A DNA stretch of 23,140 bases. Origin: a virus. The translations under genes and the position numbers were made by a program. Every line of letters starts with the position of its first letter. Within the stretch, counting starts at the first letter, position 1. The stretch spans positions 1 to 23,140 of the IMG/VR virus record IMGVR_UViG_3300032820_000129; one strand, 5' to 3'. The notes below the pieces were generated by a model. The model worked only from the letters and a program-made list of their open reading frames with translations, was not told the origin of the DNA and did not search any database. Below, piece by piece: positions 13,513 through 21,364 of the stretch.

Positions 13513-15348
13513 ATGGCTTTAGCACTTGCAGGATTAGCAAAAGGAGTATCAGAAGAATATATTGAATTAGACAAAGCGAAAGATAAACAAACACTAGAAC
13601 AAATAAAAGCTTCAGGTAAAGCAAAAATATTTAATTTAGGTCCTTTAATGAATCTTCCTACAAATCCTTTAAAAGAAGCTGATTCTAAAAAAAGGCAAGA
13701 TTTGTCAAAAGATTATTTTACACAACTTGTATCACACCCAAATTTTGAAATATATCGAGAAGCTTTTTTAAATCCAGAAAATGAAAGAACATATAATAGT
13801 CGTGAAGGTATAGATTTTAGACAAAAATATGAACAACTAGAAATGAACACAGTTGCTTTTTTTACAAGGCAAGTAAGAGGAGAAAATCAAAAACCTATAG
13901 GGTTAAATTATTTTGATGAAGATATATATAAAAAAGTTCCTGATTTTAGAGTAAAGGTACATAGAGCAAGAAACACTGATCCTAGTAGTTATACAGCTAA
14001 TATAGATGTAACAGCAGCAGAGTTAGGTTTAAATAATAATATAGATACTACTTTTGATAATTTTGATAAAAATGTACAAGATATTACAAATCCGTCAAAT
14101 ACTGATAAACAAAATTCAGGAGAAGTACCTATAGCTGTTGAGGCACCTGAAACAGATGGAGAAAGACCTTCTGCTTCAAAAATAAATCAATATACTCAAA
14201 GGATGTTTTTAGAAGACACAGCCGATGTGTGGAGTAAATCTTCAACTAGAGGACTAGAAAACGAAGAAAAAGCAGCATATGGTGAAAAGATTTTACAATT
14301 AGGTATTAATGGAGGTATAGATAAAGCTATTGCCACTGTTTCAGCATACATACCTATGTATAAAAAACCTTCTAGAGAAAATGTTTTGGATTTAGTAGGA
14401 GGTCCTTCAGAACCAGCCCTTAGTCCAAGCGAAAAAGATTATTGGGAAACTAAATGGTCTATGGCAGATAAAGTTTTTAAGATAAGTGCTTCAATTTGGG
14501 ATGTCTTAAAAGGAGATAATGGTATTTTTGTTGCAGGGGCTGCTGCAAATTGGCAAAACGTTATAGAAAATTATATGGGTGCAGGTGGGTTATTTGACCA
14601 AGTATCTCAAGTAGCTACAAATATAACAAACGAAGGATGGAGACTTGGTACTTTTGAAAAAGTAGGCAATAAATCAAAATTTGTAAATAGGTCTGCAGAC
14701 GAAGAAAAACAGTTTTTAAAAGATTTAGGTATTGGTGGAGATTTAACAATACAAGAACATCTTGAAATAGCAAAGGGCGGTGGCGGAAAAGGCGGTCCTG
14801 CAAGACTAGAATCTTTATTAGTTGCCTACGCTTTTGCTATAGCTATCGCTAACCAAGATTATCAAGGAGGTAAGGCGGTGTCTGATGCTGACTTCCAACA
14901 AGCCTATAGACAGGTTACTGGTGGATTATCTCAAGGTTCGTTGTTCCATGGTTTTAGAAACGTAGATGTATTATTAAATACAGTTAAAACTGTAAGAAAC
15001 AGTTTAGCTGATGATGCTTTATCTTCTTATATAATGAAAAAAGCAAAGGATGGTAAAAAAAATCAAACTAGAGAATTTATGACAAGTGCTGTAAGTCAAG
15101 TAGGTGGACAAGGCTATGAAAATGCTAAAGCAGGTGTAATTTTTGAAAGTATTTTTGGATATGATCCTTTTAAAGGATTTGTTTCTATGTCTAAAGAGTA
15201 TGTTGCACGTCAAGGTGGTGGCTTTAAGCAAATTAGTAATGTATTAGGGAGAGGCGGTGGTTGGACACCCACAAGATTTAAACGAGTTGGTAGAGAAGAA
15301 ACTCCTGATGCTGCAAGAAAAAATTTACTTAGTGGGTGGAAGAATTAA
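13513..15348 (+). CDS. Internal virion/ejection protein candidate (611 aa)
   Basis: AGGAG at 13502-13506 precedes ATG 13513 by six bases. The N terminus is helical and charged (SEEYIELDKAKDKQTLEQIK), followed by an alpha/beta region containing FYREAF-like and FFTRQVRGENQKPIGLNYFDED patterns. A Ser/Thr/Pro/Glu-rich linker lies at about residues 180-230. The C-terminal half is mostly helical and contains AKGGGGKGGPARLESLL, then VAYAFAIAIANQD and SDADFQQAYRQVTGG (about residues 420-465). This last element, a helix plus an SDADF turn, occurs in large internal proteins of marine podoviruses. No lytic transglycosylase or protease motif is seen. The TAA shares a base with the next ATG. It resembles a gp15-like core component by position and size. 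Confidence 0.62.
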   Translation: MALALAGLAKGVSEEYIELDKAKDKQTLEQIKASGKAKIFNLGPLMNLPTNPLKEADSKKRQDLSKDYFTQLVSHPNFEIYREAFLNPENERTYNSREGIDFRQKYEQLEMNTVAFFTRQVRGENQKPIGLNYFDEDIYKKVPDFRVKVHRARNTDPSSYTANIDVTAAELGLNNNIDTTFDNFDKNVQDITNPSNTDKQNSGEVPIAVEAPETDGERPSASKINQYTQRMFLEDTADVWSKSSTRGLENEEKAAYGEKILQLGINGGIDKAIATVSAYIPMYKKPSRENVLDLVGGPSEPALSPSEKDYWETKWSMADKVFKISASIWDVLKGDNGIFVAGAAANWQNVIENYMGAGGLFDQVSQVATNITNEGWRLGTFEKVGNKSKFVNRSADEEKQFLKDLGIGGDLTIQEHLEIAKGGGGKGGPARLESLLVAYAFAIAIANQDYQGGKAVSDADFQQAYRQVTGGLSQGSLFHGFRNVDVLLNTVKTVRNSLADDALSSYIMKKAKDGKKNQTREFMTSAVSQVGGQGYENAKAGVIFESIFGYDPFKGFVSMSKEYVARQGGGFKQISNVLGRGGGWTPTRFKRVGREETPDAARKNLLSGWKN

Positions 15349-18300
15349 TGGTAAAATTAATGAACGAAATAGATCAAGAGGCATTTAAACCACAAGAAGA
15401 AAAAGAAGAAAATCTTCTTGCAGAAGAATCTATTGAAATTCCTAGTTCAAACAATCTTGAAATACAACCTCAGCCTATACCTGTTGTACAAGAGCAGGAT
15501 GTACCTATGAATGTACAAGAATCAACACCTCCTGTAGCACAAGAAATTGTTTCTGAAAGAGAAAACAATTTATTAAATGAAATGCAACAAAACATTACTA
15601 CAGACGAAGAACGTGATTTAGAAACAGAAGTAGTTACAGAATTGCCTAGTCCAGAAGCACAACCAATTACAACAGAACAACCTGCTACGGAAGATCAACA
15701 ATTACCTATAGATGAACCTAGAGAAGGAGAAGGTTTTATATCAGAATTTTTTGCAGAGTCTAGAGGAACGCCTGCCAGCTTATTATATGATAGTTTTCTT
15801 ACAGGAAATTTTGTATATTCTAGTGAATTACGCAGAAGAGATTCAGGATTAAAAACAGGAGGGGGAGAAAAAGATAGTATATTTATGTGGGAAAATATTA
15901 TTGTTCCTGATTTTATAAAAGACGAAGAACGAATGACTGCAAAAGATGCTGTTTCTTTATTTTATCATGCTCAAGAATATATTGATTTAAATCTTTTAGG
16001 TGATCCTAATTGGCTATTAGATGCAGGGTCGGAAGTTTTTCCTAATGGTAGAACACTTGAAGATGTAGCAGAAGGTTTTAATAGAAGAAAATTACAATCT
16101 TATTTAGCATCTCCTGAAAGAAGTTGGAATAGAGACAATCCTAACGCTTTTGAAGAAGCAAAAAAAGAATATAATTTAAATGATAACTTAGCTTACATAA
16201 ATAAAGATAAAGCATATAACTTATTGCCTAGTAGAGATAATTCAACTGATCTGTCTGCAAAATTCTTTTTTGGTCTTTCAACAGACCCAATAATATCTAG
16301 TGTAACACAAGCCTATCCAGAAATTTTTCAAAATCAAGAAAACCTAGAAACAGTGTTTGGACCAAATGTTTTTGTAGATAATTTTGGCACAGTCGCACAA
16401 TTAGGACCTCCTACAAGTCCAGATGGAAAAAAAGTTGTAAATGGTTCATTTGTAGAACGTATGCAAGACATAGAAAACTATTGGGATTTTGGAAGGTTTA
16501 TATATAAAGCTATTATGACTGGACCAGCAATACCTGCTATGATTTCTGGATTTAGTGAATATGCTCTTGATTCTACATTTGGTGAGGGTACATATGATAA
16601 TTTAACTTTTGGTGTTGCTGATCCTTTTGTAGATTTTAATAGCCTACTAGTAGACAACCCTATCCCTGGTCTTAATAGTAATTTCTATGCTGAACAAGTA
16701 GTATCTGCTCAATGGCAAGGCGATTTAAGTGACAAACACTTTTTAGGTATGTTTGCAGATGCTTTAGCAACCTTTAGAGGTCTTACTAAAGGAGAGGAAT
16801 ATTTTCCTGTTGTAGGCACTAGAGCTAGAATAAAAAATAATGCAGAAGCTTTAAGAAATTTTAGAGAAGGAAACAAAAGTGTTTTTGCACCTCTTGATGA
16901 AGTATTTACAAGTAATCGAAAAGGTTTTGGAGCTTGGATTGAAAGAAAAAGAGCAGCACGAACAGCAAATGAATTACTGTTACAGGGAACTATAGGGGCT
17001 CAAAAAACTTTAAACCAATTAAATGATGCTAGATTTTACGTAGATGTAGCAGGTGCTTTAGGTTTTTCTGCAGCCGCAGGAATAAGAACAAGTTTACCTG
17101 AAGGTACTTTTTTAGATTACATGTTTAATGAAATGTATGGGGGTTCTATAGGATTCGGTACTGATATGTTAGGTATGGTGCTGTCTGCAAGGTATGTTAC
17201 TCCTGCCGTAAAAGTTATGTTTGATGGTGGTGGTAGAGCTGCAAGAGCTACAAACTTTTGGGCTAAAAGTTGGTATAGAAGAGACATGGGAAAAAAAGAA
17301 TATCTTAAAGATGTAGAGATGTACTCTGACGAAGCTCTTTCTAAAATGAGTGAAAGACAAGTTGCAGAAGCCTACTATGCTTCTTCTGGAGAAAGAAAAG
17401 TTATGGATTCTTATGGGGCGTTTTTAGAATCAGTTAGATTAAACGATCCTAAATCTTACGCACAAATTGTACAAATAGAATCTGCCCAAATGCAATTTTG
17501 GGATAGCCTAAATGAAATGATAAGATATAACAACGATCTTTTACCAGATGGCAGTCCTTTAAAACGCAGTCCTGCAGAATTAGAAGAACTTCAAAATTTA
17601 ACAATGGCTGAATTATTTAGTAACGATGGGGTAAGAACATATATAAATTCACAAAACGAAATAGATAATCTTCCTTGGTCAGGAAAAATTAATTTTAAAA
17701 AATTAAGAATTAAAGATGCTAAAAAAATAGCTTTGGAAAAAGCTTTAGAAAGACATCAAGCATTAGCAGACGTGGTAAGATTAATTTTACCAGGCGGTGC
17801 TCTTACTCAAGAACAAGTTTCTGTAGAGACTGCTAAAGCATCAGAATTACTTGTTAATTATGTAAGTAGGCAAGAACAAACCTTAGCAGAAGAATTAAGA
17901 AATTTACAAAACGAAATAGAAGTTTTAACAGAAGAAGCTAGGGCACAAGGAGCACATCCTGATTTTCCAAAGGATGTACCTTATGGACAAGCTACAACAT
18001 CTGCAGGAGAACCTATATTTGATCCTATAATTATTAATTCAAAAGCTAGATTAGTTGAAGAGTTAGAAAAATCAGGAATAAATTATTCTTCTGGTGAGGC
18101 AGGAGAGTATTCTAGAAATTTACTTACTGGTGCTTTAGCAAAAGCTAGAAGTGTGACAAATGAATATTACGACAAAAAGGTTAGACCTTTTTTTGGAGAT
18201 AAACAAATAAATATAAGTGATGCAGAATTTAATCAACAGTTTCAATTTATCAGAGATAGAGATGGTATACGACCTGAAATGGAATCAGTATATGCTGATA

Positions 18301-20387
18301 TAGATCAGTCTGCCGCAGGCGTATCTACATCTACTGCTGTTACTAGAACTGGAGGTGTATCTCCTTCTGCTATGGAAAAATTTACTGTTAGTAATATTAT
18401 AAGAGAAGGATTTCAAAGACAAGTACAAACAGCAGTAAATTTACCAGGAAACGAAGGTAAAGAGGATTTATTAAGAATATATAAAAGTTTACATGACTAT
18501 GACGGCATAACAGAGATACCTAATATAATAATAGGTAAAGGTGAGGCAGCACAAGAATTTAGATATGATGCAGCACAAGTTCCTAAAGAAGTTTTAGCTG
18601 ACAAAATTTCAGATTATATTAGAGGTAAACCTTTTGATTTTCTTTCAAAAGCAGAAGGACAAGCAGAGCCTTTAGGTTCTGTATTAACTTTAGATAATAT
18701 TCAAACTTGGAGAAGTAATGCTATAGAACAATTAAATAATGGTAATCTTACTCGTACTCAAAGAAGAAAATTATCTATGACTGTAAGAGACCTTAGTGCT
18801 GTATCAGAAATAGCATCACAAGTTTTATTGAATGACGCTATAGCAAGAGGAGAAGACGTTTCTAATATAAAAACTTATGCAGAAGCAAATAGAGTATATA
18901 TGAAAGAGATAGTAGAACCTTTTTATCTGGGTACAGGTAGAGATTTAATAGCACAAAAAGGTGGAGAATATTTAGTTTCTGGAGGTAATATATTTAAAGA
19001 ATTTTTAGTAGCAAATAAAAAATCTACTTTTGTAGATAGGCTAAACGATTATGAAAAAATATTTCCTAAAACAATTACTAATGATGAAGGTAAGATTGTA
19101 GATAACCCAAGAAGAAAAGAAGCAGACCATTTGTTAAAAGTATCTGTTGCAGACATGATAAGAAATAATGAAAATATATCTAATGCTGCAATAAATCATT
19201 TTCTTAGCCCTGTCTTAGGAAAAGATTTAGCTGAAGATATATTTAAAATACAAGGAAATTATATTAGTGATCACATAACAAAAGAACAAGGTGTTGCTTT
19301 AAAAAAATTAGACGAAAGCATAAGTCAAATACCTAACCTTGGAGCAGCAGAAGGATTTGAACATATAGGTTTAGCTAAAGAACTAAAAGACATTATGACA
19401 AAATCTCCTGAAAACAGTGTAGGAATATTTAGAGCTTTACAAAACATTGATCCTAGCGGAAACACTTTTAACAAACTTATAGAAGAAATAGCATTAGCCA
19501 ATCCTGTTACAATTATGGGTCCAAAAGGAACAATAGATGTTTCAGAACAAATAGTAAGAGGTCATTTTGGTGTTATAATAGGTAATGCTGCTACAGAAGA
19601 TATTGTTGATTTGTCTAAATATATAAGACTAGGGTATAAAGAACAAGAACTTCCTGATACACAAGATTTAAAACGTATGAATATAAATGATATACCAGTT
19701 AATACAGTTAAACAAAACAGAGCTGAAGTTTCTTACAGAAATTTTATGAATAAAAATAACTACGGAATTAAAGCAGGAAAATTTGATTTTGCTGAAATGC
19801 ATAATAAAGAAATGGCAAACATAAGGTATTTTGAACATTTAAATTTACAAGCTGGTGCTATATGGATGAAACAGAATGGTAAATTTTTAGATGTAGTAGA
19901 CCCTAGTGGATTACACAGAAAGCGTGTTGAAGTTATATTAGGTCAAGGTAGTCTTATAGAAATAGCTGCACCTGGTCAAACTAAGTTAGCAGGAGCTGCT
20001 GGAAGTATAGGTCTTCCTTCTGTTTTAGCTAAAGTATTTGCTGTATTTAGGGGTGTAGTAAGTTTAAAATGGATAGGTGCAGATGCAGCAATAAGAATGA
20101 ATCAACGTGCTCAATTAAATGCCACAGCAGCTATATTACAAAGTCCTCATGTTTCTGCTAGACTGTATCAAATATTTGAAGAAGGAAGATATACAAAAGA
20201 AAATATGAACTGGCTTGCACAATGGGCTAGACAAACTATAGGTATAGGCATAGAGCATACAGATGAAGATATTATAAATAGTGTTTTACGCACTGCAGAA
20301 GAAGAGCAGTTTACTGGGTATATGAAAACTATAAAAACTATAGAGGGAAGAGAAGAATTATTTGGTCCTAGCCCTATATTAAATTAA
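15348..20387 (+). CDS. Giant internal virion/ejection protein, gp16-like by position (about 1679 aa)
   Basis: I chose ATG 15348 because it sits in a TAATG junction with the previous stop, as at 3065. An in-frame GTG at 15336 would add four residues. The first 130 residues are a disordered Glu/Gln/Pro-rich leader (EEKEENLLAEES, PPVAQEIVSERENN). Beyond it the protein is mostly helical. There are possible membrane-active Gly/Ala/Met stretches at 16510-16560 (MTGPAIPAMISGFSEYAL) and 17130-17250 (YGGSIGFGTDMLGMVLSARYV), and a coiled coil near 17860-17950 (EQTLAEELRNLQNEIEVLTEE). A conserved-looking C-terminal part carries LAKVFAVFRGVVSLKWIGAD and AIRMNQR. No transglycosylase or protease signature was recognised. 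As the largest and last protein of the core block it is the best candidate for the protein ejected into the host envelope. Confidence 0.65.
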   Translation: MVKLMNEIDQEAFKPQEEKEENLLAEESIEIPSSNNLEIQPQPIPVVQEQDVPMNVQESTPPVAQEIVSERENNLLNEMQQNITTDEERDLETEVVTELPSPEAQPITTEQPATEDQQLPIDEPREGEGFISEFFAESRGTPASLLYDSFLTGNFVYSSELRRRDSGLKTGGGEKDSIFMWENIIVPDFIKDEERMTAKDAVSLFYHAQEYIDLNLLGDPNWLLDAGSEVFPNGRTLEDVAEGFNRRKLQSYLASPERSWNRDNPNAFEEAKKEYNLNDNLAYINKDKAYNLLPSRDNSTDLSAKFFFGLSTDPIISSVTQAYPEIFQNQENLETVFGPNVFVDNFGTVAQLGPPTSPDGKKVVNGSFVERMQDIENYWDFGRFIYKAIMTGPAIPAMISGFSEYALDSTFGEGTYDNLTFGVADPFVDFNSLLVDNPIPGLNSNFYAEQVVSAQWQGDLSDKHFLGMFADALATFRGLTKGEEYFPVVGTRARIKNNAEALRNFREGNKSVFAPLDEVFTSNRKGFGAWIERKRAARTANELLLQGTIGAQKTLNQLNDARFYVDVAGALGFSAAAGIRTSLPEGTFLDYMFNEMYGGSIGFGTDMLGMVLSARYVTPAVKVMFDGGGRAARATNFWAKSWYRRDMGKKEYLKDVEMYSDEALSKMSERQVAEAYYASSGERKVMDSYGAFLESVRLNDPKSYAQIVQIESAQMQFWDSLNEMIRYNNDLLPDGSPLKRSPAELEELQNLTMAELFSNDGVRTYINSQNEIDNLPWSGKINFKKLRIKDAKKIALEKALERHQALADVVRLILPGGALTQEQVSVETAKASELLVNYVSRQEQTLAEELRNLQNEIEVLTEEARAQGAHPDFPKDVPYGQATTSAGEPIFDPIIINSKARLVEELEKSGINYSSGEAGEYSRNLLTGALAKARSVTNEYYDKKVRPFFGDKQINISDAEFNQQFQFIRDRDGIRPEMESVYADIDQSAAGVSTSTAVTRTGGVSPSAMEKFTVSNIIREGFQRQVQTAVNLPGNEGKEDLLRIYKSLHDYDGITEIPNIIIGKGEAAQEFRYDAAQVPKEVLADKISDYIRGKPFDFLSKAEGQAEPLGSVLTLDNIQTWRSNAIEQLNNGNLTRTQRRKLSMTVRDLSAVSEIASQVLLNDAIARGEDVSNIKTYAEANRVYMKEIVEPFYLGTGRDLIAQKGGEYLVSGGNIFKEFLVANKKSTFVDRLNDYEKIFPKTITNDEGKIVDNPRRKEADHLLKVSVADMIRNNENISNAAINHFLSPVLGKDLAEDIFKIQGNYISDHITKEQGVALKKLDESISQIPNLGAAEGFEHIGLAKELKDIMTKSPENSVGIFRALQNIDPSGNTFNKLIEEIALANPVTIMGPKGTIDVSEQIVRGHFGVIIGNAATEDIVDLSKYIRLGYKEQELPDTQDLKRMNINDIPVNTVKQNRAEVSYRNFMNKNNYGIKAGKFDFAEMHNKEMANIRYFEHLNLQAGAIWMKQNGKFLDVVDPSGLHRKRVEVILGQGSLIEIAAPGQTKLAGAAGSIGLPSVLAKVFAVFRGVVSLKWIGADAAIRMNQRAQLNATAAILQSPHVSARLYQIFEEGRYTKENMNWLAQWARQTIGIGIEHTDEDIINSVLRTAEEEQFTGYMKTIKTIEGREELFGPSPILN

Positions 20388-20399
20388 CAAAATCACAAT

Positions 20400-20404
20400 A
20401 GGAG
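20400..20404 (+). promoter_or_regulatory. Shine-Dalgarno supporting the GTG start at 20411
   Basis: AGGAG lies six bases before GTG 20411. The nearby ATG at 20409 is out of frame and is followed immediately by TGA, so the GTG is the only start compatible with the site and with the signal peptide. Confidence 0.72.
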
Positions 20405-20410
20405 ATTGAT

Positions 20411-21364
20411 GTGATACAGAGATTACGAGAGTATGCCATAATAGGTATAGCTTTAGGTATAGTCACAAGTGTGGCATTTGGTGAGGATTCCAACATAACC
20501 AATACCACTACGACTACATCTACTGTAACTTCTAATAATACCAACGTAAATACCAATAACAATAATAATGTAAATACAACAACCAGCAACAATAGCAATA
20601 CTAACCTCAATACCAATAACACAACCATAAACAGTACTGCAACAAATACCAATAACAATACTAATGTTAGCACATCTACTAGTAATGTTACATCTAACAT
20701 AACTCAAACACAAAATGTTACTAACACAAATACCAGCACTGTAAATTCTACATCTAACAATACAAATTTATCTACCAATAATAATAACAATGTAAACACA
20801 TCCACATCAAACAGCACTGTAAGTTCACAGAACGTGAATACTAACAACAATAATAATGTTAACAGTTCACAAAATGTGAATACTAACAATTCTACCAGCA
20901 CATCATCTGCTACACAGAAAGTAACACAAAGAATTAAGACCGCCCCTCCGTCAGCAGTGGCTCCTTCCATCATGTCCTATTCCCAGGACCTATGCACTAC
21001 AGGGGCTTCAGCAGCAGTCCAGACACAAATCTTTGGTGTATCAGCAGGTAAATCTGTACGAGACGAAAATTGTGAACGTTTGAAAAATTCCAAAGCTCTC
21101 TACGACATGGGAATGAAGGTAGCGGCTGTAGCCCTACTTTGCCAAGACGAAAAAGTTTTTAGAGCGATGGAACAAAGCGGCAGTCCTTGTCCGTATAAAG
21201 GTAAGATAGGTGCTGAAGCCCAGAAAGCATGGGATGAAAATCCAGAAGACAGACCTGACTGGCATCTTATAAAAGCAGATATGAAAGGGTATGAGTTTAG
21301 AGCTTACAAGAAAAAAGACTTTTGTAAGAAATACCCAACACAAAAGATATGCTTAAAACCCTAA
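20411..21364 (+). CDS. Exported protein: signal peptide, Asn/Thr-rich array, six-cysteine C-terminal domain (317 aa)
   Basis: The GTG start with AGGAG upstream gives a classical Sec signal (basic MIQRLREY, hydrophobic AIIGIALGIV, cleavage expected after SVAFG near residue 24). Residues 28-169 are almost entirely Asn, Thr and Ser with periodic Val/Leu/Ile (TNVNTN, TNLSTN, SSQNVNTN), which could fold as a beta-solenoid or remain an extended spacer. From about residue 170 composition changes abruptly to an ordinary globular domain. It begins with TAPPSAVAPSIMSYSQDLC and contains NCERLKNSKALYDMGMKVAA, LLCQDEKVFRAM, SPCPYKGKIG and KDFCKKYPTQKICLKP. Its six Cys could make three disulfides outside the cytoplasm. 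From memory, similar sequences recur in marine phage genomes without known function. It overlaps the next exported-protein gene by 16 bases. Confidence 0.75.
   Translation: MIQRLREYAIIGIALGIVTSVAFGEDSNITNTTTTTSTVTSNNTNVNTNNNNNVNTTTSNNSNTNLNTNNTTINSTATNTNNNTNVSTSTSNVTSNITQTQNVTNTNTSTVNSTSNNTNLSTNNNNNVNTSTSNSTVSSQNVNTNNNNNVNSSQNVNTNNSTSTSSATQKVTQRIKTAPPSAVAPSIMSYSQDLCTTGASAAVQTQIFGVSAGKSVRDENCERLKNSKALYDMGMKVAAVALLCQDEKVFRAMEQSGSPCPYKGKIGAEAQKAWDENPEDRPDWHLIKADMKGYEFRAYKKKDFCKKYPTQKICLKP
20492..20917 (+). repeat. Asn/Thr/Ser low-complexity array in the exported protein
   Basis: About 142 residues (28-169) are made from variants of NTN, NNN, TST and NVN units, with a hydrophobic residue appearing every few positions. 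Within it, 20822-20847 and 20864-20889 are a 26-base near-identical pair (two differences) offset by 42 bases (14 residues), indicating recent unit duplication. Confidence 0.85.

Noticed and set aside
13142-13624. 160-codon minus-strand frame
   Set aside because: It crosses two tightly spaced plus-strand genes with good Shine-Dalgarno sites and mirrors their Lys/Glu-rich codons.
15336-15347. GTG start four codons upstream for the giant core protein
   Set aside because: Less likely than the ATG in the TAATG junction; the difference is four residues and cannot be settled by sequence alone.
20374-20973. Several minus-strand frames of 86-108 codons rich in Leu and Val
   Set aside because: They mirror the Asn/Thr array (AAC/ACA read in reverse gives Val/Leu codons); they overlap the signal-peptide gene fully and lack starts with ribosome sites.
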